Shown in pieces: positions 11,300 through 23,680 of a stretch of 64,000 nt of DNA. Position 1 is the first letter of the stretch; every line of letters starts with the position of its first letter. The DNA comes from Symsagittifera roscoffensis (taxonomy: Eukaryota > Xenacoelomorpha > Acoela > Convolutidae): the NCBI RefSeq assembly GCF_963678635.1, contig NC_087067.1:48463618-48527617 (forward strand), written 5' to 3'. Position numbers and translations under genes: made by a program. The notes under the pieces were generated by a model that saw nothing but the letters and a program-made list of their open reading frames with translations, ran no database searches and had not been told where the DNA came from.

Positions 11300-13230
11300 A
11301 AGAGAAAGTATGGTTTTGAATAAAATTTCAAGTTATGGCACCCTGCTTGGATGACGGTTCCAAAGGTGAAACAACTTTCTTGAATGCTTGACACTGGAAA
11401 TGAAACTTGATAAACTGTCTGAAAAACGTCGAAACAAATGTTTGAGGCTCTTTTATTGGAAATAATCCAATGTACAAATGTTCCGATACCAGTTTTTTGT
11501 CTCTTTTGATTATTTTCATTTCGAGTGCAAAGCATCAATGAATGTTTTGATAACCTTAAACTTTGATTAAATTCATACCTCGCCCTACCTTAATTAAAAG
11601 CTTTTGAACTTTTTTTTGTTTTTGCTGCTCTTGGCTTTTTATATTTCGAGTATAAAGCAACTTTTGTTCCCAAGTTTTGCCTGATTGGTAAGTTTAATTT
11701 TAACAGCATAATATCATCAAAGAGTGTTATAGTTTGAAACTTTAGTTGAAACCATAACACGCCCTGCCCTGACTTGAGACTGTTTGTTTGAAAATTTGAT
11801 TCGCGTTTTATAGATCGAATCATATGTTCTGATACTAAAAAAATCCAGTTGATGTTGAGTGCCCGGGTTGAACTCCCATTGTTAATTATCGTTTATTTTC
11901 TGTAGTATGTATCCCAGTGATCGCTAGATTCCAGCGCTGATTCATGTATAACTCACAGTTTTTGGCATAGCTAAACCTGCGATTTTTCAGAGCTTTTTAA
12001 GTAATGATTCCGAAGAAAATCATCGCTAAAACTTAAGAAATTTTATGTCTACATGTCTACAAAGCTAAAATTTGGGGGGTCGAATACCTGTTAGAGCACA
12101 ATTTTTGCTCATTTTAATAGATTTTTATTGCTGTTTCAATGATGTAAATAAGTTAAATTAGCGATAATTTATCGATAAATCTTGCTATTGTGTCAATGAC
12201 CATCGATAATTCATCAATGGCCATCGCTGTTTTTTCCCTTTTTTATCGCTAATTTTTAATGTGAGCTGAACCCAAGTAGGTTATAGTTTCAGCTAAAGTT
12301 TGAAGATTGACAACTTATATGAATATTTGGCAATTTAAATGAAAACAGAAAGTTAATCAAAATCATGCTTCATTTGAATTTTTGATTTTTAGTGATTAAC
12401 ATAAATTTTGACCGCACCCCACCCTGCCTAAATTGAAACCTCTTTTGTTTGAATTAGGACTTTTTCAAAATACATTTGCTGATTTTTTTTTCACATTTTG
12501 ATCGATGCCAGATCCCATCCTTCCTCTTTTTCCAGACTTTAGTTCCGAATTTGTTGCAGTTGCGAGCTAAATATCAAAGTTGATGACTTTGATAAGTTTA
12601 CTTCTGACTGAAAACATTTCCTGCCTAGCCTGAAATGAAAGTTTTTTTAAGCTAAATGTTCTTCCCAATTTTTGAGGCTGTTTGATAATTTTCATTTCGA
12701 ATGCAAAACACCAATTAGGACTGTCATAACTTTAAACATTGATTGAAACTTAATCTATCTTACTTCAATTGAAAGCTGTTTTATTTAAACTTATATTCCA
12801 AGCTTTTTGCAGCTTTCTCCTAATTTTAAAAGTTCGGTTTGGAACACTCATAAAAACTTTGAGTTTTTTAATTTTTAATCAAAACCCTCTCTCAGGAGAA
12901 GTTTTCTTACGAGCTAATTTGAGCATTTTTGCTAACTTTGGTTTCAACATAAAAAAATATAGTTTTGTTCACACCATTCACTGCCTCTTTTTATTTGAAT
13001 TTTGTCGGCTTAGATCTCATGGATAAAATGATGTTGTCTTTCTTTGCAATTCGACTCCCTTACCTTTTCATGTCACTGCAAAGCGAAAACCAGCTACTAA
13101 AGAACTTGCGGACAGGCTGTATCAGTTTTTTAAAGATCACGAACGTTCAAAACCGCGTCACTTTTATAGATCATATAGGGAGTTTAAAGAGGAATGTTCT
13201 CAACAATGAATCGTAGAACCTCCGACCAAA
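11300..13230. repeat. diverged tandem repeat region (unit A)
   Basis: A consensus like ATTGAAACC..ACCCTGCCCTACTTGAAAGCTGTTTTGTTTGAA recurs near 11579, 11759, 12418, 12617, 12752 and 12980, with irregular spacing of about 135-230 bp. One larger gap is filled by an apparent insertion at about 11.83-12.3 kb. It looks like an old satellite-type array. A second copy lies at 17.1-18.3 kb in unit B. ORFs here are open by chance in both copies and are not supported as genes. Confidence 0.4.
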
Positions 13231-13400
13231 AAGGATTAGAGGGGATAGTTTTATAATTTTATCAAATTAATTATGGCCCAAGGGAGTTCAATTAGCTGTT
13301 TGACTTCGCTAAGAAAACTATATAAAATAACAATTAAATCATTCAACAAGAAAAACAGAGAATGTCATGCTTAAGCGTCAATGTGGTGAGCGGATGTAAG

Positions 13401-13746
13401 CAGGGGCAGATTTAGGCGGGGGGAGGCGGTGGCGGACGCTTGCCTTTCTCAAAGATTCGAACCCCTGCTGGCCCAAAGGGTCCCATTTTCGTACTTTTCT
13501 GAGATATTAATTTTTTTGACGGCACTAAAACTTTAATAAAGGCGCCTTCGGCGCCAAAACATACTAATTTTGAGGGGGAGCGCGCGTTGCATATACGCGA
13601 TTTTTGTCAAAAATTTCCAAAAACTGCCTAAAACGCTTTTTAAGCCTGTTTTTTCAACAATTTGCTCAGAAAATTTGGCCAAAGCAGGGTCTTTACAGTG
13701 CACTGGGAGAGCTCGGAAAATCAATTTGATCGATCCAAAAAATGTT
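13401..13746 (+). mobile_element. hAT-like MITE, right end missing (unit A)
   Basis: It starts CAGGGGCAGATTTAGG, an end sequence resembling the CAGGGGCGGA-type TIR common in hAT-derived MITEs. It contains GGCGCCTTCGGCGCC at about 13541. The unit A copy stops near 13746 without a terminal repeat, at the duplication junction. Confidence 0.55.
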
Positions 13747-13844
13747 ATAGAAAACGAAAATGTAATCGCTTCTAATTTACACGATGTAGTTGAGTTTTTC
13801 TTGCTTTGAACTTTGATTTGATTATAAGGGTCAGGATTGTAATT

Positions 13845-14290
13845 GATTTGCAGTAACAATAAAGTAATTAGTTCTCAAAATTCTGAAAAACTGTATTACT
13901 CACCATGTACTGCCGCGGAAATTTTTTATGGATCAAGGGTCTAGTTTTACTTCAAAAGCAATAAAATCGTTCTGTAATACCGAGGGAATAGAAATAACCT
14001 GCTCGCCAGAAAACGATCTCTAGCTACCGGCTGCGTAGTTTGAAGAATTTTGTTTTAATCTATGCAACAAAAGAACACGGAAATCTTGAATCAATGGTAG
14101 AACCCTAAGGTTTGAGAACAACGCTACACTCAAGATCACGCCATTCGAGGAACTTCACGACTGGGAGGCCATTAAGGTCCTCCGAAATCTTAAGAAAATA
14201 CCGTCGTTGTAAAATCTTACCTGGAAGAAAGTATTGAAACAAAAATCTGCATGTTAAGATTCAGATGATCCACGTTCAAATCGAATACTT
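13845..14290 (+). pseudogene. integrase core fragment (second copy, unit B)
   Basis: This repeats the 3' half of the element 1 integrase core. The stretch after the second catalytic Asp reads SSFTSKAIKSFCNTEGIEI near 13939-13995. The fragment begins abruptly at the duplication boundary, so no RT, RNase H or N-terminal integrase precedes it. Stops and frame changes are frequent. Confidence 0.65.
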
Positions 14291-15104
14291 CATCAAACAC
14301 AAACCAATTGGAATGAAAGGTCGGGTGCCGAATATGATGTGGATATTATATTAACCATCAAAGTGAATCTAAACATACGTTAACACTAGAAAATGTGTCT
14401 GTCCTTGTGAGGAGCGGTGTAGCAGAGAAAATTGAGCGGTTGACGACAGTCTCGCCTAAACGATAACACCCGAAGCCTCCCACGATGCAGGACGTCAAGA
14501 AACTCATTAGGGAGCGGTTGTCAAGGTCAAAAACAAGATAGTCGAACATAAAGGCCCAGCCACGGCAAAAGTAGCAAATTTGGGATGACGATGAGGATTA
14601 AGATTCGAATTCTGATATGAGCCTCTACGACCGACGAGAATCCTGGCGGGCGCACGAGATGAGACGGAGGCCGGACCGAGTTCCAGCGGTGCTCTAATCA
14701 CCCTGCAACTAGTCACGGAGACGCCAACGGAGAGGACTTTGACCGACGGAGAACAGAAAAGCACGAGGCGAGATGTTAGAAACGGAGCGTAAACTATCTG
14801 AGAAGGGAAAAGTGTGCCAATTGTAAAAGAAGACGGAGCGGTGGCGAGCGGAAAAGATTCAAACAAAAAGACGGGACGGCCGAGGAAGCAGCAATTGGTT
14901 TCTTATTGACGTCAGGATTCCCAATGTTTGGATGGGACGGGGTCGAGAAAGAGTTGGGATGGGATAAGTAATGATTGATAGCATTTTCAAGGAGGGGCAA
15001 AAGGAGGGGAAGGAGCGAGAGAACGGGATACTAACCCTAAAAAGTGCCATCTGAAATCGGGATAAGATTCAGAATCAAAACTCTAAAACTGTACAATTAA
15101 TTCC

Positions 15105-15450
15105 TGGGAGAGGGCGGACCGCGGGTCTTAAAACTCGATTCATTTTCTGTCTGTGTAATTTTAAATTACAATCTAAAATTAGTTAACTTGAGGGAATTTC
15201 GCATATATACAGTTCATAGGATGAATGGTTTCAGCTTAGTTGTTTTGTTTATCGAGCTTGTTTATTGGCGCCATTGGTGCTGTCTGAGATTCTGATGTAA
15301 TTTGATTAAGCACCTGCCAGCTGATGTTGATTGTGTGTAGTATCTAAAACAGTAGAAGTTGTTATTGATCTACTGTGAAGTTAGAGGATTATTGATTCAG
15401 AATTAGTGTTAGTGTTTTTCTCACCTAGATTCATTTTTGTTGGTAGACAG
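15105..15450 (+). repeat. LTR-like copy in unit B
   Basis: Positions 15209-15450 match the 10.2 kb LTR copy almost throughout. They are preceded by the purine tract GGGAGAGGGCGGA (near 15106) and a TATA-like CATATATAC near 15203. It is not a second insertion; it came with the segmental duplication. Confidence 0.6.
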
Positions 15451-16288
15451 TCGATTTTCCCAACACAACTCAGTTCTTTTCTTTTGGATATCATGATTTT
15501 GACCATGCCACCTAAAGCGGTGGCTGCCACTGTTAATTCTGCTTCAATCCAATGAAAACCACCGGAACAATTAGAGAAATTCTATGAAGCTCAGGAAATT
15601 TCTACGGGAATAAGAGTCCTATGTTTATTAAGAAGGATTGTCCACAAGGAAAAGGACCAATCTACGAGCTATTCAGCTCTTCATGGAGAAATGCAGTAGT
15701 GCACCTGCTTAAAATCTACATGCTACTTTTATGGTTATTTTTCCGGGCTCGGTATTGTTGCCTCGCTTTCATGCAACGAGCACGGATTATGGTGGGCCTC
15801 AAAAATCCTATCTTTCAATTGGGAGGTAGAAACACAGCAACTTCACGACCGCTCCCCAAAAAGTCCGAGGGGACAAATTGGTAGAATAAAATAAGAAGCT
15901 GGATACCTGTATCAAGGAACGTCACAAAATTGAGTCTCTGGGGTAAGAGGCATGAAACAAAGCAAACAGGAGTTTCAAAGTCATGCCGGAAAGTTAGTGG
16001 CTTTATCAAGCTTCATGTGGAACCTGATGATTTCCAGCTGTTTTTTCTCATTCGAGTGGGCAATGAGAAATGAAAGAGCAAGATTTTTCCATTTGTATCA
16101 TGAAATGTGGGTCGAAAATCGTTAAATAAAAAATCACAGTAGTAATGCTTTCAAAACAATTGTTTTTTATTTCAGCACCTCATCAAGAATTGCATTCCCG
16201 CATCTAAGAAAAGTGAAAAAAGTTGATTATAAAGGATTATCGTGTCTAAAAAATTGTCAATATAATCGATTTCCATGTTAGTCTTAGA
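15450..16288 (+). other. 840 bp block present only in unit B
   Basis: Unit A reads GGTAGACAAAA across this point. Unit B reads GGTAGACAG on the left and CTTAGACAAAA on the right, so TAGACA flanks the block on both sides like a target duplication. Just inside, a short frame starts ATGCCACCTAAAGCG (MPPKAVAATVNSASIQ, then a stop), and 15621-15884 is open. I recognise no domain. It could be a gag-like or other transposon relic, or unit A may have lost the block between the TAGACA repeats. Confidence 0.4.
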
Positions 16289-16760
16289 CAAAAAAAATTG
16301 GACAAAAGAATGGATTTAAATCAATTCCTTCTCGCAAAAACATAATGCATTATAATTCATTTAAAATCTATTATAATGGACTATAAAATAAGTACAAAAT
16401 CCTATCAAAATGGATTTTTTTTCCATTTTTCTGTTTTTTTTTGTTTCGAGTCGTGCAAAATTTTGCTATTTCTAAACCTAAAGTCACACTGGGGACAAAG
16501 GGGCAAGCATTTTGAGGGATGTAAACAAAATTCAGTAATTGAGTAACATATAAAAGTAACGAAAATTTCAAAGTCTTAAAGTAATCAAAAATAACCGGCT
16601 CTAGTTTAAGAGGTAGAAAAGACATCATCTGCATTGAAATTCGCATCCCAATAAGGTGGAAAAAACCGTTTATAATGGTTTAAAAATGCTTTTGTCGCCT
16701 CGAAAATTAGTAATATTATAATCCATTTTTAGTTGATTATAATCAATTTTTTTTTCACTT
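16190..16760. mobile_element. AT-palindrome MITE-like element (unit B, core deleted)
   Basis: Counterpart of 10.43-11.19 kb. The palindromic clusters at 16.20-16.40 and 16.69-16.75 kb remain, but the C/G-rich core has been lost. It shows GATTATAAAGGATTATCG- and TTGATTATAATCAA-type sequences. Confidence 0.45.
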
Positions 16761-18480
16761 TTGTTCATGGAACTTTTATCGATTTCTAATCATGGAACTC
16801 CAATGCGGGTTTCCACCATTCTCGGGTGTTTGGCAATCGAAATGAAAAATAATATACTGTTCTAATAGAAAGTATGGTTTCGAATAAAATTTCAAGTTAT
16901 GGCACCCTGCTTCGATGACGGTTCCAAAGGTGAATCATTTTTCTTGAATGCTTGGCACTGGAAATGAAACTTGATAAACTGTCTGAAAAACGTCGATACA
17001 AATGTTTGGGGCTCTTTTATCGGAAATAATCCGATGTACAAATGTTCCGATACCAGTTTTTTGTCTCTTTTGATTATTTTCATTTCGAGTGCAAAGCATC
17101 AATGAATTTTTTGATAACTTTAAACTTTGATTGAATTCATACCTCGCCCTACCTTAATTAAGGGCTTTTTAACTTTTTTTGTTTTTGCTGCTCTTGGTTT
17201 TTATATTTCGAGTATAAAGCAACTTTTGTTCCCATGTTTTGGCTGGTTGGTAAGTTCAATTTTAAGAACTTAATACCATCAAAGAGTGTTATTACTTGTA
17301 ACTTTAGTTGAAACCATAACACGCCCTGCCCTGACTTGAGACTGTTTTGTTTGAAAATTTGATTCGCGTTTTATAGATCGAATCATATGTTCTGATATTA
17401 AAAAAATCCAGTTGATGTTGAGTGCCCGGGTTGAATTCCCATCGTTAATTATCGTTTATTTTCTGTAGTATCCCATTGATTGCTAGTTTCCAGTGCTGAT
17501 TGATGTATAACTCACAGAGCTGGAATTCTTTTGAGGAATTAGGACTTTTTTAAAATACATTTGCTGATTTTTTTTTTCACATGTTGATCGATACCAGATC
17601 CCATCCTTCCTCTTTTTCCAGACTTTAGTTCCGAATTTGTTGCAGTTGCGAGCTAAATATCAAACTTGATGACTTTGATAAGTTTACTTCTGACTGAAAA
17701 CATTTCCTGCCCAGCCTGAAATGAAAGTTTTTTAAGCTAAATATTCTTCCCAATTTCTGGGGCTGCTTGATAATTTTCATTTCGAATGCAAAACACTAAT
17801 TAAGACTGTCATAACTTTAAACATTGATTGAAACCTTAATCTATCTTACTTTAATTGAAAGCTGTTTCATTTAAACTTATATTCCAAGTTTTTTGCAGCT
17901 TTCTCCTAGTTTTAAAAGTTCAGTGTGAATCATTCATGAAGACTTTGAGTTTTTTTTATCTTTAACCAATCTTTAACCAAAACCCTCTTTCAGGAGAAGT
18001 TTTCTTACGAGCTAATTTGAGCATTTTTGCTAACTTTGGTTTCAACATAAAAAAATATAGTTTTGTTCACACCATTCACTGCCTCTTTTTATTTGAATTT
18101 TGTCGGCTTAGATCTCATGGATAAAATGATGTTGTCTTTCTTCTTTGCAATTCGACTCCCTTACATTTTCATGTCACTGCAAAGCGAAAACGAGCAATTA
18201 AAGAACTTGCGGACAGGCTGTATTAGTTTTTTAAAGATCACGAACGTTCAAAACCGCGTCACTTTTATAGATCATCCAGGGAGTTTAAAGAGCAATGTTC
18301 TCAACAATGAATCGTAGAACATCCGACCAGAAAGGATTAGAGGGGATAAATTTATAATTTTATCAAAATAGTAATGGCCCAAGCGAGTTCAATTAGCTGT
18401 TTGACTTCGCTAAGAAAACTATATAAAACGTCAATTAAATCATTCAACAAGAAAAACAGAGAAGTTCATGCTTAAGCGTC
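16760..18480. repeat. diverged tandem repeat region (unit B copy)
   Basis: Second copy of the 11.2-13.3 kb region with about 0.45 kb missing near 17520. No gene seen. Confidence 0.45.
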
Positions 18481-18501
18481 AATGTGGTGAGCGGTTGTAA
18501 G

Positions 18502-18886
18502 CAGGGGCAGATTTAGGCGGGGGGAATGGCGGGGCGAAGGCTTGTTTTTCTCAAGGATTCGAACCCCTGAACCCCTGCCGGCCCAGAGGGTCCTATTTTC
18601 GTACTTTTCTGAGATATCTATTTTTTTGACGGCATTAAACTTTTAATAAAGGCGCCTTCGGCGCCAAAATATACTAATTTTGAGGAGGAGCGCGCGCCGC
18701 AAATACGCGATTTTTGTCAAAAATTTCCAAAACTGCCTAAAACGCCTTTTTGGCCTGTTTTTTCAACAATTTGCCTGGTGCTCAGAAAATTTGGCCAAAG
18801 CAGGGTCTTTTTAGTGCACTGGAAGAGCTCGGAAAAACAACTTGATCGACCCAAAAAATGTCGACCTAAAAACTAGATCTGCCCCT
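18502..18886 (+). mobile_element. hAT-like MITE, complete (unit B)
   Basis: It runs from CAGGGGCAGATTTAGG (18502) to CTAGATCTGCCCCTAG (about 18873-18888). The ends are imperfect inverted repeats, and the interior contains GGCGCCTTCGGCGCC. About 385 bp with no coding capacity. I could not identify an 8 bp target duplication. Confidence 0.6.
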
Positions 18887-20082
18887 AGTTTTTTCTGTTC
18901 ATCCTTCATGTGTTTAAAGCCAAAAATTAACTTCACGTGAACTTATACTGCTATACAAACACAATTACTTGTGGTGGGCTAATCAGCTTAATTTTGAAAT
19001 CGAGTTTGATGGTCAGGAGTAAATGAATCAGATCGCCAAAAAAAGCTAGTCATTCATGATACATTTCCCACACTACATTACGAGACCAAACTGTGCACTG
19101 GATAGGAGCACAATTTTGTGTCTGTATGTTCCTGGATTCCAGAGACAAACTGTAAAACACATTCGGAAATGTGAGTGGAAAACTACCGTGGATTCCTCGT
19201 ACAAATACCTGTAACGTAAATTTTGTTGGCACATTTGTTGTGTCGCGGATTTCGCAACAAGCGAACATAGCTAGTTGTTCTGGATTCCTCAACTGTAAGA
19301 GAGTTCCGCAAAATGTAAGTGGAATCCGCAATTGAAAGCGGATTTCGCAAACTGTAGGCGGATTTCGAATTTTATTGATTACTTAATTTGCACCTCAACA
19401 ATTAAAAGCTAGAGCTGGAACTTTTATCTATGGCAGTACGGAAATTAAAAGCAAGGACGTAATCACTGTCAGCGGAATCCATGAAAAAAAATTGGTGGAT
19501 GTCACCCTTTAGTATTTGGAAAAATTATCCGAGCAAGCTATTTTTGGTAATATGGTTTCGGAAACACAACACCGAATAAAGTCATTATGTCACTATTTGG
19601 AGTCATTGGTTGAGAGTGTTTGGAAACACAACACACAGTATATCGCCTAATAAGGCCAGTATTTGAGATTCCAGCAATCCCAAATACTGGTCAGAACTTG
19701 GTATTTCAACAATCCTAAATATTAATTTAGTAGATTCTGGTTTTAGTATTTTCAAATCACGTGGGCAGTAATTGAGATGAGTCGAAAGTGAAATCAAATC
19801 ATGAGCGCAGTTTTTTTGAATACACGCTGATTAATCTTTCTGAATAGCTACTTCGCAATTTTTAAATGATTTTAGATAAATGTCTTATTCTCAAGGGACC
19901 TAGTTATTTTGTAGGGACCACTCTATCATAGTAGAACTCTTTTTTTTTGTGGCGAGTACATTTTATAACAACAAATGTCATTTGAAATTGCATGATTGTG
20001 AAATTATAAGGTTAGAAAAATCGAAAACTAAGTTGTATTCACTGAAAAACCATAAAAGCATTTGATAGAGATGACATTCTAA

Positions 20083-20142
20083 AGCACGCACGGAGACCAT
20101 ATTGGATTAGCATTCCAACACCTTATCCACTCGGCCACCCAG
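20083..20142 (-). tRNA. tRNA-Ser(GCU)-like pseudo-tRNA or SINE head
   Basis: On the - strand the sequence begins GGGTGGCCGAGTGGATAAGG (tRNA-Ser D-arm with A box), followed by an anticodon stem TTGGA/TCCAA enclosing ATGCTAA, giving anticodon GCU, then GGTCTCC as in the Ser long variable arm. After that the T-arm is not conserved (TTTAGAATG where GGTTCGAATCC is expected) and no acceptor pairing is visible. I take it as a tRNA-derived repeat head or a decayed tRNA, not a working tRNA. Confidence 0.55.
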
Positions 20143-20508
20143 TTTTAAATACACAATAAATTGAACGAACGATATTTTCAAAAAGATTGATTCAGTGACC
20201 TCCTTATAAACTGGCATGTAAACACTGTTTGTTATGACCAATCAGTTAGCTACCGCATTGGAAAAACATGAGTTAGCTACCAAAATTAGGCACAGTGAAC
20301 GCAAAATCAGGCAAAATTAAACGGATGAATTCAGAAAATGCTCTGAAATTGAAAAATTAGGTTGATCGGTACAAAACTCGGTACAACTTTGATTGAGGGA
20401 ACCTTTTTCGGCCAGGTTGATTTTAAGAGCACACTCGTAGGATTATGGATTTAAAAAAAAAAAACGTTTTTCTTGTCGAAACGTCATTTTTATTATTAAA
20501 ATTATTTT

Positions 20509-20522
20509 TGAGAGAGAGAGAG
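20509..20522. repeat. (GA)n microsatellite
   Basis: A short run of GA repeats within otherwise featureless AT-rich sequence. Confidence 0.6.
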
Positions 20523-21770
20523 TAGCGTATATTTCCACAAGTTGTCTAACTTTGAAAATTATTCCCGTTTTAAGTATCTGTTCGATCTTGCTCAAGGTCT
20601 GCCAGAAAGTTGATATGGGGACGATCTGGAGCTAGTTGATCAAAAAATTGTGTTTGTTTGGTCATAAACAAAGTTTTTAGGGTGTTTTTGCTGGTCTCTG
20701 TGGGGTTGCTTCAGCATAGCATTGTTACAAAGCTACTTTTATGAATATCAATGATTGCTAAAGGTGTTTTGTCTGCGTTTTATAAAAAAAAATTGAGATC
20801 GGTTTTTTAAAAACTTGAAAAGTTCATCATCTGAACTGTCGGGAAATTGAGTTTTTTTTCAGAATTTTTTTAGTTCAACTTGAATTTTGATGATCAACTG
20901 TTACTTACAATCATGACACAACAACTAAAAAGTAGATCAGATTTTAAAATTTTGTGGTTGAAAATTTTATTTTTTTGATACCTGGTTGTTTTTCAGAGTG
21001 TCCTCAAATTTTATGTGCTTTTTTATTCGATGTTCAGAGTCCTGAAAATGTATTTTCTTACCAATGAAAACTTCTTTTTTTGCATGGGTCGCTTAGACAT
21101 ATAATGTGCTTTAGTCGAAAATTTTAGATTCATTGTCCAAAATAGTTTTTTTTATGTTCTCTCAGTCAGCATAAACTTTACCCGTGAGCTTGCCTGTCTG
21201 TGCTTTGATATGTTGCTCGTAACACTCAAAACCTACTTTTCAAGTTTTTGTTTTCTTGAATATTTATTACAGATTTGTGATAGACGGGCTCTTGAGTCAA
21301 GTTTGAAGGGTATGTGGGCTTGCCAATGGAAACGTTTATTGGACCATTTAGTTTTTTGTTCTGAGAAATTTTGCAAATTTGTTTGGGCAAAAGCTTAATT
21401 TTTTCTCGATTTGGGAACACAATCAACCAATAACATTAGTATTTGGGACTAGAGTGGTTCAGAGTACTTGAATTCAAATCATTAGTTTTTATAGATTAGA
21501 CGTTTAGTTGAAGTGATTAGTATTTGAGATGAGATGGCTGGTTAAACTCGTCAGTATTTGACATGAGATGGTTGGTTAAAAGCATTAATTTCAAAAACTC
21601 AAGTATAATCACGAAAAAGTTATCGTCTCAAACTTTTCTGGTCTGTTCTGGTTTGTTCGCAAATTGAAAATAATTGAAAAATGCTAAATTAAAACGTATG
21701 TATTTGAATTGAAATAAATTGAATTGAACTGAAAATTTTGCTTACTTCAGTTTGTTCAGTAGGCAAGAAT

Positions 21771-21898
21771 TGTGATCGAAATTAGGTTGTTTAACAGGAA
21801 TTGAGATTGAAGTTCGATGTTTAACAGGAATTGAAATCAAATTCGGGTGTTTGTCGGGAATTGAGATCGAAGTTAGGGGCAGGAATTGAAATCGAACA
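21771..21898. repeat. minisatellite, unit about 30 bp
   Basis: Four imperfect copies of a GTTTAACAGGAATTGAGATCG-type unit. On the - strand they read as repeated S-I-P-V-K-H, which is why short ORFs cover it. Not a gene. Confidence 0.55.
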
Positions 21899-22329
21899 AT
21901 TGGAATTTGAACTGGCAGTAGATCCCTCTTGTAACTTAGATTGAATTTGCTGGTGATCAAATGTTGAATAAAAGATATAATTTAAAAAACTAATACAAAT
22001 ATCCAAATATGTAAATGGAATCCGCAAACAAAATGCGGATTCTACTTACAAATTGCGGATTCCACTTATAATTCCCGGATTCTGCTTACAAATGCGGATT
22101 CCGCAACAACTAAGTTTATTTTTACACATGCTTTATCTTTTGTTTGTGGACTCCACGAAGTGTTCCGGATTTCGCAAATACTGTTCGCAGTAATTTTGAG
22201 CAGTACAGTGTTATATGAAATTGTTTTTGGAATCCAAAACAGCAAAGAAGATCAAAGAAAAGTTGCAATGTTGGGGATTCCGCAACAAATCTGATTTTGG
22301 CCTTTTAATTCTGATTTTGGCCTTACAAT

Positions 22330-23640
22330 GAACAGAATGCAGTTTGGCCTCATAATGATTCAGCCAGAACAAAAACTTAACCTTGTAAAATCACTCGTTG
22401 CACCATGAAAATGATACTCAAGCGAGGTAGATGAAAAATTAGCTCTAAAAATAGTGTTTTCAATTAGTTTTTTCTCCGAACACTAATCAAAAAATAAAAA
22501 ATTGCGGTAAACGTAGTTGTGAAAACTGTGATCTAAGTCGTGATGACTTCTCCTTTTTTTAACCTAAAAATTGTTCACCATTAGTTTTCATTATTTGCGG
22601 TTGGAATTCTAAAAGTTTAAAATCAGTTCAATTCTTTGGATAAAAAAGCGAGTTCTACTGTCGAACAGCAAAAGGGCAAAGCTTACGAAATATGGGATTG
22701 ACTTTTAGTTTTAAACGTGGATTCTAATTTTCAGTTTTCCAGCGCGAGATAAAGATTTTACTTTTGATCTAATTTATTCAAAATGAAATATTTTAAACAA
22801 AAAGGTTAATCAAAACTTTTTTATTAGAAATCAAAGGGTTTTGAGGTCATCTATTTTCTACTTTGAAAAAGGAAAATTGCAATTTTTTCGAAATTAGGTC
22901 AGTTTTTTCACTGTACCTATTCTTTGATTCTTTTTAAAATCTTATTTCAAATATTACAGCCATAATTGCATGAATTGCCAAGGTGTCTGAGCCGACATAT
23001 TCCCACATAGAAAATTGTGGTAAAGGTCACATGTTTAACAATTCATGAGGAGCATTTTGACCGTCAGCTTGAACCAGAAATGTAGAGCTCTTAAGACAAA
23101 CATATCTTCAAGATTGGATTACTTGAGGTCATAGTTTAAACACTCGAATGACTTCATATCTGCGCGTCATTTTGATATCAATTATCAAATATATTGGTTA
23201 GTTGATAGGTCTTGCAGATATCAGCAGAGCAATCAGCGTTTGTGGTATTAAACTCAATTGAATTATTATTGATTACAAGTTTTAACCAAAAATGTTCTCT
23301 TTTTCAAAATCTTGCGTGGAATTCAGAAACGTGTAATTCGTAAGAGTTCAAAATTTACAACTTTTCATCGTAAATTTATTTTTTAAATGAAAATAAACAA
23401 AACTGCTCGTATCAGAGCATTACTTTGATTTTTCCGACTGCTATATAAGGTCTATGAACTAGTGTTTACTATGAACTAGTGTTGCTAGTGTTGAAGCATT
23501 TTTCAAAAAAATAGATTTTAGTTTCTGTTAAGATTTTTGTTTTTAAAATTATCCCCCACGCACTATGCAAAGTACAATGTGATGCAAATCCCATGTCGAA
23601 AAGTCTTAAATAGACCAAACAGCATGCCCCAAGTCAATTT
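22330..23640. other. no feature seen
   Basis: AT-rich intergenic sequence. I find no exon with flanking splice sites, no conserved motif and no clear repeat. Confidence 0.4.
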
Positions 23641-23680
23641 AGAAGTATTTCTAACGTGGAATAAATCTCCGCTTACACTA

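Larger units (their letters stand above)
8855..13746. repeat. segmental duplication unit A
   Basis: Unit A starts inside the integrase at GATTTGCGGTAACAATAAAG (8855) and ends inside a hAT-like MITE near 13746. Unit B starts at GATTTGCAGTAACAATAAAG (13845), an offset of 4990 bp. The order integrase tail, LTR, AT-palindrome MITE, diverged tandem array and hAT-like MITE is the same in both. About 100 bp (13747-13844) at the junction match neither unit. Confidence 0.85.
13845..18857. repeat. segmental duplication unit B
   Basis: Unit B copies unit A with differences: an extra block at about 15450-16288, loss of about 0.45 kb equivalent to 11.96-12.45 kb of unit A, loss of the GC-rich MITE core, and about 47 bp more in the LTR. 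The right limit of similarity lies inside the hAT-like MITE near 18857. That MITE continues to a proper right terminus only in unit B. Confidence 0.85.
19060..22330. mobile_element. element bordered by inverted GCGGATTCC-rich arrays
   Basis: The left border (19.1-19.38 kb) has several GGATTCC/GGATTTCGCAA motifs, for example GTAAGTGGAATCCGCAATTG. The right border (22.01-22.31 kb) has the inverted form, for example CAAATTGCGGATTCCACTTA, plus further copies. Such iterated sub-terminal inverted motifs are seen in some DNA transposons. The interior has no recognisable transposase. A motif TAGTATTTGAGATGAGATGG also recurs inside (near 21.44-21.58 kb, with relatives near 19.6 kb). The outer ends are approximate, and the element class is unknown. 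Confidence 0.4.

Noticed and set aside
11212-11538. 108-codon - strand frame, with a 63-codon relative at 16892-17083
   Set aside because: Similarity between the two comes from the segmental duplication. The frame is shortened in unit B and sits in a diverged tandem array.
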